The position numbers and the translations under genes are program-made. Below are positions 39,269 through 50,300 of a stretch of DNA of 64,000 nucleotides, one piece after another. The DNA is taken from the NCBI GenBank assembly GCA_019359235.1, contig JAHHHT010000001.1:496001-560000 (forward strand), given 5' to 3'. This DNA comes from Oscillatoria princeps RMCB-10. GTDB lineage: Bacteria; Cyanobacteriota; Cyanobacteriia; Cyanobacteriales; Oscillatoriaceae. The first letter of the stretch is position 1. Each line of letters opens with the position of its first letter. The notes under the pieces are model-generated. The model did not search any database and was not told the origin of the DNA. It worked only from the letters and a program-made list of their open reading frames with translations.

Positions 39269-40339
39269 ATGGAACCCAAACCCTATCTTATATTCAGTCT
39301 CAATGGCAGCCGGTATGGTGTGGAAGCGTCCGGCGTCCAGGAAGTTTTCTTTTTGCCGGAGCTGACGCCGGTGGCGGAGGCACCCCCGGACATTGTGGGA
39401 GTCGTCAATCTGCGAGGCAATATTTTGCCGGTGATGGATCTGGAGCTGCGCCTCGGACACCGAGCGCGGGAGTACCAGCTGACAGATAGCGCTATCGTCC
39501 TGGAGTTGCAAGGATTTCAGATTGGCATTATCGTCCATCAAGTCCACGAAGTGCAAGACCTCGCTCCAGAGGAGGCTACCGGAGAATTCTTTTACGGGCG
39601 AAAACTCCCAGCGCACTCCCACCATTTTGTGTCCGGCGTCGCTAAGGTGGCGGGTGGGATCGTGATGCTGCTCAACCACGAGAATTTAATCCGGTATTCA
39701 GAAGCTGTTGAGCCGATAATCCGCGACGAAAGTGCTGGCAGTTTCGCCGCTAGCGAGAACTACTCCAAAGAGTCTGAAGCTGTCCAGCGAGCGCCTCATG
39801 TTTTTTGCCCCCACGCAACACCCGAGGAACGGGCTATATTTCGGGAGCGGGCCGAAAATATCATGCGGTCAACAGACCAGCAGGATTTTGCCGGCCTGAT
39901 CCCGCTGGCTATTATTGGGCTGCAGGGAGAATACTTTGGACTGGAACTGGAGATGGTGCGGGAGTTTACCGACATCCGCAAAGTCACTCCTATCCCCTGC
40001 ACACCGGCGCATATTGTCGGCAATATGAATTTGCGGGGCGAGATTGTGACGCTGGTGGATATTCGCAGTTTGTTAAACTTGCCGCTCACCGGCATCACCC
40101 AGGCATCCAAGGCAATGGTGATTCATATCGAGGATGTGGTGGCCGGTGTGACTGTGGATGAAGTGTTCGATGTCATGTACCTGCACCCAGAGCAGATTAA
40201 GCCGATTCCCACAGCCGTCCACTCCGCAAATGATGAATACCTGCGAGGTACGGCTCCCTACGGGGACAAGATGATGACGCTTCTGGATATGCCCAAAATT
40301 CTCACCAAAGGGGAGTTGACTGTCAGTGAGGAAGTTTAA
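39269..40339 (+). CDS. Tandem CheW-domain coupling protein
   Basis: 356 residues from the ATG at 39269 (MEPKPYLIFSLNGSRYGVEASGVQEVFF). Two CheW folds in one chain: residues about 5-150 (PDIVGVVNLRGNILPVMDLELRLG) and about 205-350 (AHIVGNMNLRGEIVTLVDIRSLL), joined by a helical linker. Couples receptors to CheA; two binding faces could bridge receptors and kinase or link array units. Second gene of the che operon. Confidence 0.92.
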   Translation: MEPKPYLIFSLNGSRYGVEASGVQEVFFLPELTPVAEAPPDIVGVVNLRGNILPVMDLELRLGHRAREYQLTDSAIVLELQGFQIGIIVHQVHEVQDLAPEEATGEFFYGRKLPAHSHHFVSGVAKVAGGIVMLLNHENLIRYSEAVEPIIRDESAGSFAASENYSKESEAVQRAPHVFCPHATPEERAIFRERAENIMRSTDQQDFAGLIPLAIIGLQGEYFGLELEMVREFTDIRKVTPIPCTPAHIVGNMNLRGEIVTLVDIRSLLNLPLTGITQASKAMVIHIEDVVAGVTVDEVFDVMYLHPEQIKPIPTAVHSANDEYLRGTAPYGDKMMTLLDMPKILTKGELTVSEEV

Positions 40340-40765
40340 TGGTTGGCTAGTGAGTGGGCAGCTAGATGAGGAGAGGGGGAGAAACTCTCATGCGTCTTTC
40401 TTCTTCCTTCTGCTGGTAGAGGCGGGTTTATTCCAGATGTTTGCTGGTAATCAAGGATGTCTGTAACCCAGCCCCAACGTCAAGGACAGCGCTGGAGTCA
40501 GGACAGCTGGACAGCAATCGCCTGAAAGGCGGCTTCCTCTTTGCTGGGAGTGCGAGCTAGGCTAGGCTATGATCAAGAAATTCTTGTTTCATCCTCCCGC
40601 TTTCCTCCTTCATGCTTTGACTCGCTTCCCTTCCTTGTGGTTAGCAAAGTTTAATCTGCCGGTCAATTCAAACACGGGCCCTGGTAAATTCCCGAATTGA
40701 TGCCGGTGATAGCGCCCGCTTGATTTTTGTTTAAGTCTTGTAGCGAACTCAGAGGTCAGTTCTTT
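40340..40765. other. Spacer with dispersed repeat copy 2
   Basis: 426 bp between tandem cheW and the first receptor gene. Holds repeat copy 2 (40416-40475); no gene seen. The width suggests that the receptors may also have their own promoter. Confidence 0.45.
40416..40475. repeat. Dispersed GGGGCGGG-bounded repeat, copy 2
   Basis: GTAGAGGCGGGTTTATTCCA, core AGATGTTTGCTGG...AAGGATGTCTG, end TAACCCAGCCCC. Close in order and wording to the minus-strand copy at 2396-2457. Confidence 0.8.
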
Positions 40766-42217
40766 ATGTTCGATAAATTTCGCCTAAGAAATCGGATTTT
40801 ACTGGGATATATTGCGCCAACTTTTTTGTGGGCTATTTCGGCATTTGCTGTCTATTTTAACGCTCAAATAGTCCGAGATAAATCCTCAATGGTCGCTGTT
40901 TCCAGAACTATTTTGGATCGAGATCAAGATATGGCTTTGAATATTCAAGTCATGCAGAGAGCGGTTCGGGGATATCTGCTCGACAGAAGTGAAGTTTCTT
41001 TGAATTCGTACCAACAGGCAAAGCAAAACGTTCTGAGCTTATCAGCTTCTTTAGCTGAGTTTGTCAAAGACCCGCAACAGCAAGAGAAGCTCCCCCGAAT
41101 TGTCGCTCTGGTGAGCCAGCTGGATGCCATGAACCGAGAGTTAATTGCCTTGGTAGACAGGGGTCAAGTCGGGCAGGCAATTGCAACCTGGAAGTTGAAA
41201 GATGGGCGCGAGTATGATGAAGAGATTACAAGCCTATTAAAGGATTTTGAAGGTCGAGAAAAGCAGATTGTGCGGCAAAGAGAAGACGAGAAAAATGCGG
41301 CCTTGAATGCGCTTGTATTTGTGGTTGTGGCCGCTACAGCGCTGTCTGTCCTGCTGGCCATTGCTATTGGTCTGTGGGTTGCCTCTGGGATTGCTGACCG
41401 GATGAGCCGGTCTGCCAGTGCGGTTGCCAGCGCTTCCAGGGAGATTGCCGTCACGATGGAGGAGCAGGAGCGCAGCGCCACCCACCAGGCGGCTTCGGTG
41501 AATCAAACCACCACCAGTTTAGATGAGTTGGGAACCTCCTCGCAGCAAGTCGCGCAGCAAGCGGAATCTGCCGCTCTGGGTGCCTGTCAAGCGCTGACCC
41601 TGACGGGTGGCGGAACCAAGGCGGTGGATCGCACCCTGGAGGGAATGGCGACTCTCAGAGAAAAAGTAGACGCTATTGCCCAGCAGACTCAGCGCTTGAG
41701 CGACCGGACGAGCCAAATTAGCAGCATCGCCAGTCTGGTCAGCGATCTGGCCAACCAAACCCACATGCTGGCGCTGAATGCCGCGATTGAAGCTGTCCGC
41801 GCCGGCGAGGGGGGAAAAGGGTTTGGCGTCGTCGCCAGCGAGATTCGCAAATTGGCCGACCAGAGCAAGAAATCAGCCGAGAAGATTAACGCCCTCGTTG
41901 CCGATATCCACACCGCGCTAGCCGCTACTGTAATGACCACAAATGAAGGCACCAAGACTGTTGAAGAAGGCATGGCGTGCGCCCGAGACACAGCCGACGC
42001 CTTTGCCGGTGTGGCGGATGCCATCAACCAGGTGGTTTTGAACAATCAGCAAATCTCACTCAGTATCCAGCAGCAGGCTGCTGCGATTCAGCAGGTGGCA
42101 GATGCCATGAACGCCATCAACACCGCTGCCCGAGAAACTGCGACTGGCATCACTCAAGTCAAAATTGGCACGCAACAGCTGAATGAAGCCGCCGATGCTC
42201 TCAAGGCTATGGTTTAG
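40766..42217 (+). CDS. Methyl-accepting chemotaxis protein 1 (no evident HAMP)
   Basis: 483 residues from the ATG at 40766 ([20 protein letters not shown]). Membrane segments at about 10-31 and 180-210 enclose a helical CHASE3-like sensor of about 150 residues. The cytoplasmic part follows TM2 almost directly, with no recognisable HAMP domain, and has the signalling hairpin tip [38 protein letters not shown]. Inferred to feed the CheA at 47352 through CheW. First of three receptors in a row with similar signalling domains. Confidence 0.9.
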   Translation: MFDKFRLRNRILLGYIAPTFLWAISAFAVYFNAQIVRDKSSMVAVSRTILDRDQDMALNIQVMQRAVRGYLLDRSEVSLNSYQQAKQNVLSLSASLAEFVKDPQQQEKLPRIVALVSQLDAMNRELIALVDRGQVGQAIATWKLKDGREYDEEITSLLKDFEGREKQIVRQREDEKNAALNALVFVVVAATALSVLLAIAIGLWVASGIADRMSRSASAVASASREIAVTMEEQERSATHQAASVNQTTTSLDELGTSSQQVAQQAESAALGACQALTLTGGGTKAVDRTLEGMATLREKVDAIAQQTQRLSDRTSQISSIASLVSDLANQTHMLALNAAIEAVRAGEGGKGFGVVASEIRKLADQSKKSAEKINALVADIHTALAATVMTTNEGTKTVEEGMACARDTADAFAGVADAINQVVLNNQQISLSIQQQAAAIQQVADAMNAINTAARETATGITQVKIGTQQLNEAADALKAMV

Positions 42218-42674
42218 CAATTAATCAACAGGGGGAACGCAACATCATGGGGCTCATGGCATGGGGCTCATGGCATGGGGCTCATGGCATGGGGATGGTT
42301 TCATAAAGAAGATTAATAGCAGTGCCCTATGCGTAAGCGTTGCGCCCCCGCAGGGGGGCGTGCGAGCCTGCCCAAGCTTATTTCAAGGCGCTTCTTGACA
42401 TCTTGACGCTGCTATGAGTGCCAATCTTGAGCGCGTTGGCGTACCAGGGGTTAAAATCAGCACTAGAACCCGCAACATCCCGCTCCCTAAGAGCGTGTTT
42501 ATAAAGTAATTGTTAAGCCTGAGTGGGATCCTGCAACCGGGTTTCTTCTCTAGAAGGGCTGAGTTCTTTCGGCTGACCCACCACAAGAAACCCGGTTTCT
42601 TGTGACTTCACTTTTTATTTATAATGATCTCTTAAACACCCCTGTGCGACAGCGGTTCAACGAAGGAGGCAGGA
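42218..42674. other. Spacer between receptor genes with element B copy
   Basis: 457 bp. Contains three direct ATGGGGCTCATGGC units (about 42246-42297) and a second copy of MITE-like element B (42491-42631). No gene seen; AGGAGG at 42665 belongs to the next gene. Confidence 0.5.
42491..42631. mobile_element. MITE-like element B, second copy
   Basis: 141 bp: GAGCGTGTTTATAAAGTAAT ... ATTTATAATGATCTC, with TAATTGTTAAG near the left end and two GAAACCGGGTTTC palindromes in opposite phase, as in 26613-26747. Preceded by TAA; the right border reads TTAA. Confidence 0.7.
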
Positions 42675-44135
42675 ATGGTTTTAATCACAAGTGTTACCCA
42701 CAGTATTTCCTCGCGAGTAGATAGCAAAATGTTTGAGAAGTTCAAATTGCAGGATCGCATCACTTTCGGCTATTTGGTGCTGCTGGCTTTGTCCCTGGTC
42801 GCGGCTGTGCTGGTTTACTTCCAAATCGGCGACCTCAAGCAGCACATCACAGTTCAAACCCTTGGCCAAACCATCGTCAGGGAGTCCGACCGGCTCGCCT
42901 TAAGTATTGCCGGCATCGAGCTGGCTGCTAGGGGCTATCTCCTAAATCGAGATGACAGCGATTTGCAAACCTTCAACAAAGATGAAGAATTGTTTGAAAA
43001 ATCTGCCAAATCTTTGGCAGACCGGGGTGGCGTTCGCCAGCAGGAAGAGCGGTTTACGGAAATTTTATTGCTGGCCAAACAATCGGTGGAATTTCATAAA
43101 AATTTAATTCAACTCGCTAAGGCAGGCCAAGTCAAAAAGGCGATTCAAATCTATGCTTCAGACGCGCCCGGAAGCCAAGCGCGCCAGCTGCAAATCGCCC
43201 TGGATGCTTTCAGCCAGAAACAGGATGAGATTCAGGCTGAAAACATTCAGCAGGTTCAGTCTAGCATTGATTTGTTGCTGGCGGTAGTGGGGGCCAGTAC
43301 ACTGATATCGCTGACTGTCACCCTGGGGCTCAGCTTGTCGGTGGGCAACTTCATTGCCCAGCAGATCGCCCGGGACACGACGAGCATCGCCTTATCGGCC
43401 ACCCAGATCGCCTCGGCAGCCACGGAACAAGAACGCTCCACCACCGAACAGGCAACCTCTCTCAATCAAGTCGCCACCACCATTGATGAGTTGGGAGCCT
43501 CCTCGCGCAAGTCAGCTGAGCAAGCCGAAACGGCAGCCACCGGCACCCGTCAGGTCTTGGCCCTAGTTGCCGGCGATGACCGGCTCGATTGGCCAGAGGC
43601 AAACGGGCCAAGCTTGAAAGACCAAATGACCGCCATGCAAGCCCAAATTCTGCAATTGAGCGACCGGCTCAGCCAGATTGGCAGCATCACCAGAGCGGTT
43701 ACCGATTTTGCCAATCAAACCAACATGCTGGCCCTCAACGCAGCTGTTGAAGCCGCTCGTGCGGGAGATCGCGGCAGGGGCTTTGCTGTAGTTTCTGGCG
43801 AAATTCGCCGGCTTGCTGACCAAAGCAAAAAGTCTGCCGAGCAGATTAACACCCTGATCCTGGATATCAAAACGGCTGCCGAAGCCACGGTGATCGCTAC
43901 AGAGCAGGTCAGCAAAATCCTCGATCGGGTGGTCGAAGAAATTAATAACGTCAGCCTGAGCGTGCAACAAATCGCCCTCAATGCCCGCCAACAAGCCACC
44001 GCTACCCGACAGTCGGCAGATGCGGTGAGCAACCTCAACCAATCCGCACAGCAAATCGTCAGCAGCATCTCTCAAACCAAAATTGGCCTGCAAAACCTCA
44101 AGGAAGCCGCCCAGAAGTTAGGAGCCTTCATCTAG
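42675..44135 (+). CDS. Methyl-accepting chemotaxis protein 2 (no evident HAMP)
   Basis: 486 residues; the ATG at 42675 is supported by GGAGG five bases upstream, although [15 protein letters not shown] at 42729 is where similarity to receptor 1 begins. TM segments at about 28-50 and 196-222 enclose a helical sensor. The signalling tip is [38 protein letters not shown]. No HAMP recognised. The DNA between tip-flanking helices includes an extra hydrophilic stretch ([19 protein letters not shown]) not found in receptors 1 and 3. Confidence 0.9.
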   Translation: MVLITSVTHSISSRVDSKMFEKFKLQDRITFGYLVLLALSLVAAVLVYFQIGDLKQHITVQTLGQTIVRESDRLALSIAGIELAARGYLLNRDDSDLQTFNKDEELFEKSAKSLADRGGVRQQEERFTEILLLAKQSVEFHKNLIQLAKAGQVKKAIQIYASDAPGSQARQLQIALDAFSQKQDEIQAENIQQVQSSIDLLLAVVGASTLISLTVTLGLSLSVGNFIAQQIARDTTSIALSATQIASAATEQERSTTEQATSLNQVATTIDELGASSRKSAEQAETAATGTRQVLALVAGDDRLDWPEANGPSLKDQMTAMQAQILQLSDRLSQIGSITRAVTDFANQTNMLALNAAVEAARAGDRGRGFAVVSGEIRRLADQSKKSAEQINTLILDIKTAAEATVIATEQVSKILDRVVEEINNVSLSVQQIALNARQQATATRQSADAVSNLNQSAQQIVSSISQTKIGLQNLKEAAQKLGAFI

Positions 44136-44376
44136 CGTCCCGCCCTCTAATCTCCGTTTGATAACTTTAGATTAACTGCGAAGGGCAAAAGCAATATAAA
44201 GTGAGCCTGAGCGTTCTGCATCTCCAAGCCCCTGCGCGGATTAACCGCAGCGGTCAGATCCCTTGCGGGCTCCCCAGGAACACGCCCGCCAGTGGCTCTT
44301 CTCAAGTTAAAGTTAAATCAAACTGCAACCTCGCCCGCCCAAAATCTGAGAGCTATCGTACAGCCAGGAAAACAGA

Positions 44377-46185
44377 ATGTTGAATTTTTCCTCCCCACTG
44401 CCATCACCCCGCCGGAGTTTAAGAACTAAAGCCGTCCTTTTATCGGTCGCCCTCAGTACGGTGCCGGTGTTAGTAATCGGTGGGCTGGCTTACCAATCTA
44501 CCAGCCAATCGATTGAGCAGCAAGTGTTCGCGGCAAAAGAAGCCCGCGCCCGCGAGCTGGCTGACAAAACCAACCGCTTCATATTTGAGCGCTATGCCGA
44601 TATTCAGGTACTGGCAAATCTGGCTATTTTCACGACCCCCCGCGTCAGCCAGGTTCTTTCTCTCCAGGAAAAGCAGCTGCTGCTAGATAAGTACATGACC
44701 GCTTACCGGGTCTATGACAGTATTGCTGTTTTCGATCTCAAGGGCAACTCGCTCGTGAAATCTTCTTCAGAAGCCCCGCTAGAGAACCACAGCGACCGGG
44801 AGTATTTTCAGGAAGTCCTTAAAACCAATCGCCCTGTGATTAGCAATCCAAGCTTTTCAAAATCTACTGGCGAGTTGGCCATTCACTTCGCAGCGCCTGT
44901 TAAAGATATCGTCACCAACCGAACATACGCCATCCTCCGTTCGCGGATGCCTGTGAAATACCTGCAAGAAGCCCTCAAAGGCTTCAACCCCAATGGGGAT
45001 AAAGCCCATTTTATCGACGGTTCAGGAAAATTATTTGTCGCTCACACTCCGGAATACTTGGGCAAACAGGTGCGGCGAGAGTATCCTGACTTTCCTGAAA
45101 TGCTTTCGCCAAGAGCGCCAGTTGCTAAAATAGCTTTCAATCAGGTGGAGGGGAAACATCTTTTGGTAGCCACCGCTCCTATGGAAAACCTGGAAGATAT
45201 GCCGCCCCTCAACTGGGTGGTTTTGATTGATAGCGATCCCAAAATTGCCTTTGCCGCGAGCGATCAGCTGCTGCTGACTGTAGGGGTGGGGACTGTGCTG
45301 ACCGCTTTGATCGTTGGCGCGATTGCCACCGCCTTGAGCATTTCTGTGACTGAGCCGCTGATCGAAGGGATTGCTAGCACGATCAATGCGATTGTTAGCT
45401 CTTCCACCGCTATTTCGGCCACAATGGCGCAGCAGGAAATTGCCATAACCCAGCAGGCGGGGGCTTGCAATGAACTCACCGTTGGTGTGGATCTGTTGAA
45501 TAATTCTGCCGGTGAATCCGCCGCGCAAGCCAAAGCTGCAGCCCAAAGTGCCGGTCAGGCACTGAAGATGGCTGATGGGGGAACGCGGGCGGTGGAACAG
45601 ACTCTTGAGGAAATGGCGACGGTCAAAGGTAAAGTGGGCGCGATTGCCATTCAGATTAGCCACCTCAGCTCGCGATGCGGTCAGATTGCCAGAATTGCGG
45701 ATCTGGTGAGCGATCTGGCTAACCAGACTCATTTGCTGGCGTTCAACGCAACTGTGGAGGCAGTGCGAGCAGGTGAGACCGGCAAAGGTTTCGGCGTAGT
45801 GGCTGCTGAGATTCGCCTCCTCGCCGAAAGGAGCAAACAATCCGCCCAGAATATTAATGGCATCGTCGCCGATATCCAAGCGGCGATCGACGCCACGGCG
45901 AGCACTGTGGGTGAGGGCACTTTTACCGTAGATGCCGGCGTCCGAATCGCCCAAAAAACAGCTGATGCCTTCAGTGGCGTCATAGCAGCTATCAATGAGG
46001 TCGCTGACCGCAACCAGCAAATCTCCCTCAACGCCCAGAAACAAGCTGCTGCCATCCAGGAAGTGCTGGAGGCGATGAACGCCCTCAACCAAGCTGTGCG
46101 AGAAACTGCCGGTGGCATCTCTCTTGTCAGAGCCGGCACAGAAAAACTCAACGATGCCGCCCAGAAGCTTGGAGCCATCCTCTAG
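44377..46185 (+). CDS. Methyl-accepting chemotaxis protein 3 with extracytoplasmic Cache-type sensor
   Basis: 602 residues. TM1 at about 18-38; large outer domain (about 40-290) with double-Cache features (DSIAVFDLKGNSLVKSS, DREYFQEVLKTNRPVISNPSFSKSTG), typical of small-molecule sensors; TM2 at about 297-320. The cytoplasmic region lacks an obvious HAMP and carries the tip [38 protein letters not shown], where NATVEAV departs from the common NAAIEAA. It shares the C-terminal AIQEVLEAMNALNQAVRETAGGI pattern with receptors 1 and 2, so the trio arose by duplication with sensor replacement. Confidence 0.9.
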   Translation: MLNFSSPLPSPRRSLRTKAVLLSVALSTVPVLVIGGLAYQSTSQSIEQQVFAAKEARARELADKTNRFIFERYADIQVLANLAIFTTPRVSQVLSLQEKQLLLDKYMTAYRVYDSIAVFDLKGNSLVKSSSEAPLENHSDREYFQEVLKTNRPVISNPSFSKSTGELAIHFAAPVKDIVTNRTYAILRSRMPVKYLQEALKGFNPNGDKAHFIDGSGKLFVAHTPEYLGKQVRREYPDFPEMLSPRAPVAKIAFNQVEGKHLLVATAPMENLEDMPPLNWVVLIDSDPKIAFAASDQLLLTVGVGTVLTALIVGAIATALSISVTEPLIEGIASTINAIVSSSTAISATMAQQEIAITQQAGACNELTVGVDLLNNSAGESAAQAKAAAQSAGQALKMADGGTRAVEQTLEEMATVKGKVGAIAIQISHLSSRCGQIARIADLVSDLANQTHLLAFNATVEAVRAGETGKGFGVVAAEIRLLAERSKQSAQNINGIVADIQAAIDATASTVGEGTFTVDAGVRIAQKTADAFSGVIAAINEVADRNQQISLNAQKQAAAIQEVLEAMNALNQAVRETAGGISLVRAGTEKLNDAAQKLGAIL

Positions 46186-47351
46186 AACCGGCTGCGGTTT
46201 TTTGCGCACCCAGCCGTCTGTGTTTCCTGCTGCAATTCTAGCATTTGCCCTGGCATCAACTCCTTCTCCCCCTCTCCGCTGGAAGATGCAATTCGCTAAA
46301 AAATGGGTATACTAGGTTAGATGTAATTTGAAGGCCAAAGATAAGGTGAGGCGACTCTTTACTGGAAAAGTGTGTCTGCATACAGGCGACATTCATGCGG
46401 AACGCCCACCGGCTGCCGGCCATAACCCCATGCTTGTTCTTGAGTTTATCATTTAATTTGTCAGGGTGTGCCGAATAGCGACATCAACCTTTCTTTGAGG
46501 GGTTAAGCAGCTAAAAAAGAGCGGGGCGGATGGCGGAAACCGGCACGGGGCAGAGATGCCAAAAACTCTGTGGGACGATCCCGTCTCGCTTGTGCGCGGT
46601 GGACAGCGATCCTCGACCGGCAGGGTGCCTTCCCCAGGGGGTAACGCTACAAGTTGTCAGGAAGCATCTACTCCGATCGCGGGATTTCATAAATTTAGGT
46701 AGGGGGTTAACGGCTGCCCGCCGTAGCGCGGGACATGTGGGAACTGCATTCTTCGGGTTCACCGCAGAGGTTTCCGACACAGCTTCCTCAACCGAAAAAC
46801 TGCGGTGCCCTTTGGGGAAGAGGGGGAAATTTTCTTGATTTGACAAACTTCCCGAGCTGAAAGTCAGAGCTGCTTTAACAAAATTTTATAAAACCCCGTG
46901 AGAGCCAACAAAAATTAAAGTTTTTATAAAAAAATTAACCCGGGTGTCTGGAACTGTTATGTTTGGAGCGGAGCCGCCTAAACGGGATGCCCAGCGTGTG
47001 GGGGCTGGTAGAAAGAAAAGACTGGCGTGCGGACTTTTCTGTTGTGCTGCCGGGCATAACTGGGCTGTAGCAAATCTCCCCCTGTAGGGGCAGGCCACCC
47101 ACGGAGACTGCCCGCTGAGGCTCTCGTGCGTCTGCATCTGGTGTTTTCGCTGCCAAATTCTGCCTGCAGGGGCACCAGCGCCAACTGTGCCTGCCCGCTT
47201 CGGCTCGCCTGCGGTGCTTCTCGCCCCGGGCGCGTTCCGCACCGGCACCAGCCTGCCTGTAAAATGCGCAAGTTTTGATCGCACGCAGCGCTTCGGCCAC
47301 CGCACACAAATTCAGGACATTTTGCGCCACCCTCTAAAGGAGCCGCCATTC
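46186..47351. other. Long non-coding stretch with a candidate structured RNA
   Basis: 1.17 kb between receptor 3 and cheA. The segment 46619-46822 has nested complementary arms (described separately). Frames on both strands across 46511-46846 overlap each other and lack family features. The last 400 bp are GC-rich with GGGGCAGGC-type repeats; the cheA frame is open upstream but not conserved there. Confidence 0.45.
46629..46820. ncRNA. Candidate structured RNA of about 190 nt, family unknown
   Basis: Nested pairings seen by eye: CTTCCCC (46629-46635) with GGGGAAG (46814-46820); GTTG + GGAAGC (46653-46665) with GCTTCC + CAAC (46782-46792); and an inner CCCGC (46717-46721) with GCGGG (46728-46732). 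The size is near that of bacterial 6S RNA, but no conserved 6S, tmRNA, RNase P, SRP or riboswitch motif was recognised. Strand undetermined. Confidence 0.3.
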
Positions 47352-50300
47352 ATGATTATAGAAGACGAAGAACTCCGGATTACCTTCAAAGTTGCAAGCG
47401 AAGAGCACTTGCAGAAACTGGATGACGGGCTGCTGCATTTAGAGAAACATCCCGACGATCTAGCTTGTTTAGACGAGTTGATGCGGGAAGCCCACAGCCT
47501 AAAAGGAGATGCCAATATGCTGGGCGTCAAAGATATTGGCACCCTAGCCCATCAATTGGAGCATATTTTAGGCACCTTAAAGCGAGGAGAGACCAAGCTG
47601 GCACAGGAGTTAAGCGACCGCTTGTCTCATGGGTTATATGCCATCCGCCAACTCGTCAGTGAAGCCGTCACCGGCTCTCCCGCCGGAGTCAACACCTTTT
47701 ACGCCCTCGCCTATCTGATGGGAGCTGAGGTTAAACAGCAAGCGCCGCCCAAGCTGCTGGAAGTTGCGGAAACCCTGCAAGCGCCCCCAGAGTCAATATC
47801 GGAACCAAAAGCTCAAGACAGTTCCCACATTCCAGTCTCCAGTCCGCTATCGCAAACCCCACTCAAAACTGAGGGCGCACAGATGCAGAGTGCGGGACGG
47901 CGGACGGAGGCTTCTAGCAAAAGCCGAGCCGCCGGCACCGAAGCCCCACTCAGCAAGGAAAATCGCGCACATCTGACGAATGCCGGTAAGAATTCCCCTC
48001 GCTATATTGAAGACGACGAACTGCGGGAAACCTTCAAAATCGCCTGTGAGGAGCATTTGCAAAAACTCGACGGCGGATTGCTGCACCTGGAGAAATACCC
48101 CAAGGACTCTGCCAAAATAGAAGAATTGCTGCGGGAAGCGCACAGCATTAAAGGCGACGCCGGCATGCTGGGAGTCTCAGATGTGAGCACCCTAGCCCAC
48201 CAAATGGAGAACATTTTAAATGGCGTCACCCGGGGCGAAATCAGCCTCTCGCCGGCTCTTTGCGACCGCTTATCTGCAGGGTTGCACGCCATCCGCCTGC
48301 TCGTTGGCGAAGCGGTAACAGGCGAGGAAACAGGCCTCACTCTTGCAGACGCCCTGGCCCAGATGTCGCTCACTGACCGGACGCCAGAGGTTGGATCGCC
48401 ACCCGCACCGCTGGAGGAACCCGTCGCAGACGCAACCGGGGTTAATTCCCCCTACTCCCTTTTGGCAGAGGGAGACGCCACGGGTTACTTGCCACCCACA
48501 ACGGGAGGGGCGGGTTTGCCCGAGATGTTTCCCACAGCGCTTCCTGAACCGAAAAACCCGCTCACACCTTTGGGGAACGCCAACGGCGCTCTGGGGGCGG
48601 TTTCGCCCGACGTGTTTCCGGCGCAGCCCGGGGGACTGACTTTCCGGCCTGAAGCAGGCGCGCCAGACCAGGCACTGCAACAGGGCAATCGCCCCAAACC
48701 GAACAGCCCAGCCTTGCCGCCGGCAAGAGTTGCCGGTGCCGGCGACGGTGCCGAAATCAAAGCCGGCACCGACGGCTACCGCATTGAGACGATTCGCGTC
48801 GAAACCCGAAATCTGGACAGCTTGATGACCCAAGCCGGCGAACTCACCGTTACCAAAATTCGCATCGCGCACAGACTAGCAGAAATTGAGGAAATTGTCA
48901 ACCTCTGGGAAGAGTGGAGCCGCGATACCTATGTCAATCGCTTTGCCTTCGAGGAAATCGGGCGGGGGAATCGAGATGGGGCGGTGAAGGCACCGCTTGC
49001 TGGCCTGGTACAGAACTTGCACCACCGCGCCGAAGAGCGACTGGAGCGCCTCGGGGCTCAAGTCAACCGCCTCAGGGGTGCGGTTTACGAAGACACCGCC
49101 AGACTGGAAGTGGTCGCCGATGAATTAGAGGAGGGAATTCGCACCCTGCGCCTGCTGCCCCTGTCCACGATTTTTAATTTGTTTCCCCGCATGGTGCGGG
49201 ATCTGGGCAGACAGGAAGGCAAACAAGTGCAGCTGCTTGTGGAAGGGGGAGAAACTAGGGCGGACAAGCGCATCCTGGAAGAGATGAAAGACCCCCTGAC
49301 GCACATGATTCGCAACGCCATCGATCACGGCATCGAAACACCGGCAGAGCGTCTGGCTGCCGGCAAGCCGCCGGTGGCCACGATTCGGCTGCGGGGCTAC
49401 CAAACTGCCGCCAACATTATCATTCAGGTCGAAGATGACGGGCGCGGTTTGGATATGGAGAGTATTAAACGGACAGCGCTCAAGCGCGGTATCTGTCGCG
49501 AAGTTGAACTCGCCGCCATGAGCGAGAGTCAAATTCAGTCTGTGATCTTCGCTCCGGGCTTCTCCACCCGCACCTTTGTCACGGAAGTCTCCGGGCGGGG
49601 AGTGGGGCTGGATGTGGTGCGCACCAATGTCGAGCGCCTCAAAGGCACTATCCAAGTGGAATCGGCACCGGGGCGGGGATGCACCGTGCGCTTGCAGCTG
49701 GGCACGACCTTGGCCACGGCGCATGTGCTGCTGGTGGCCGTCAGTGGCCAGCCCTTGGCCCTGCCGGTGGAGTTCGTGCAAATGGCTAGACTGGTGCATC
49801 AAGAGGAGATTTTTACGATTGAAGGTCGGGAAACGATTCTCTTGGACAGCCAGCCGGTCTCGGTCGTGCCGCTGGCCGATTTGCTGGAATTGCCGGCTAG
49901 CGTGAATACTCTGCCGGTTTCATCTGCGGCGTCGCCTTGTATTATCCTGAAAGTGGGAGAAGAACGTCTGGGACTGCTCGTAGAGGCGCTGCTCGACGAG
50001 CAGGATGTCGTGCTCAAACCGCAGAGTAAGTTGCTCAAAAGGGTGCGTAATGTGGCCGGTGCCACTATTCTGGGAACCGGCGAAGTCTGCATGGTTTTAA
50101 ATCCCCAGGATTTGCTCAAGTCCGTGCGCCGGCACGCTCTAGCTGTCACTCCCGTGAAAGGGGTTGAGCGGGCAAAAAGAAAACAAGTGATTCTGCTGGT
50201 GGAAGACTCTATTGCCACTCGCACCCAAGAAAAGCGCATTCTGGAAAGCGCGGGGTACGAAGTGACTACCGCAGTAGACGGATTGGATGGCTTCAATAAA

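Noticed and set aside
46300-46320. TATACT hexamer downstream of receptor 3 as a promoter
   Set aside because: No -35 hexamer at 16-18 bp spacing; single hexamers are expected by chance in AT-rich spacers.
46511-46846. Overlapping small open frames on both strands (102 and 111 codons)
   Set aside because: They overlap each other, lack ribosome-binding sites and known motifs, and coincide with the nested-stem region, so they are more likely non-coding.
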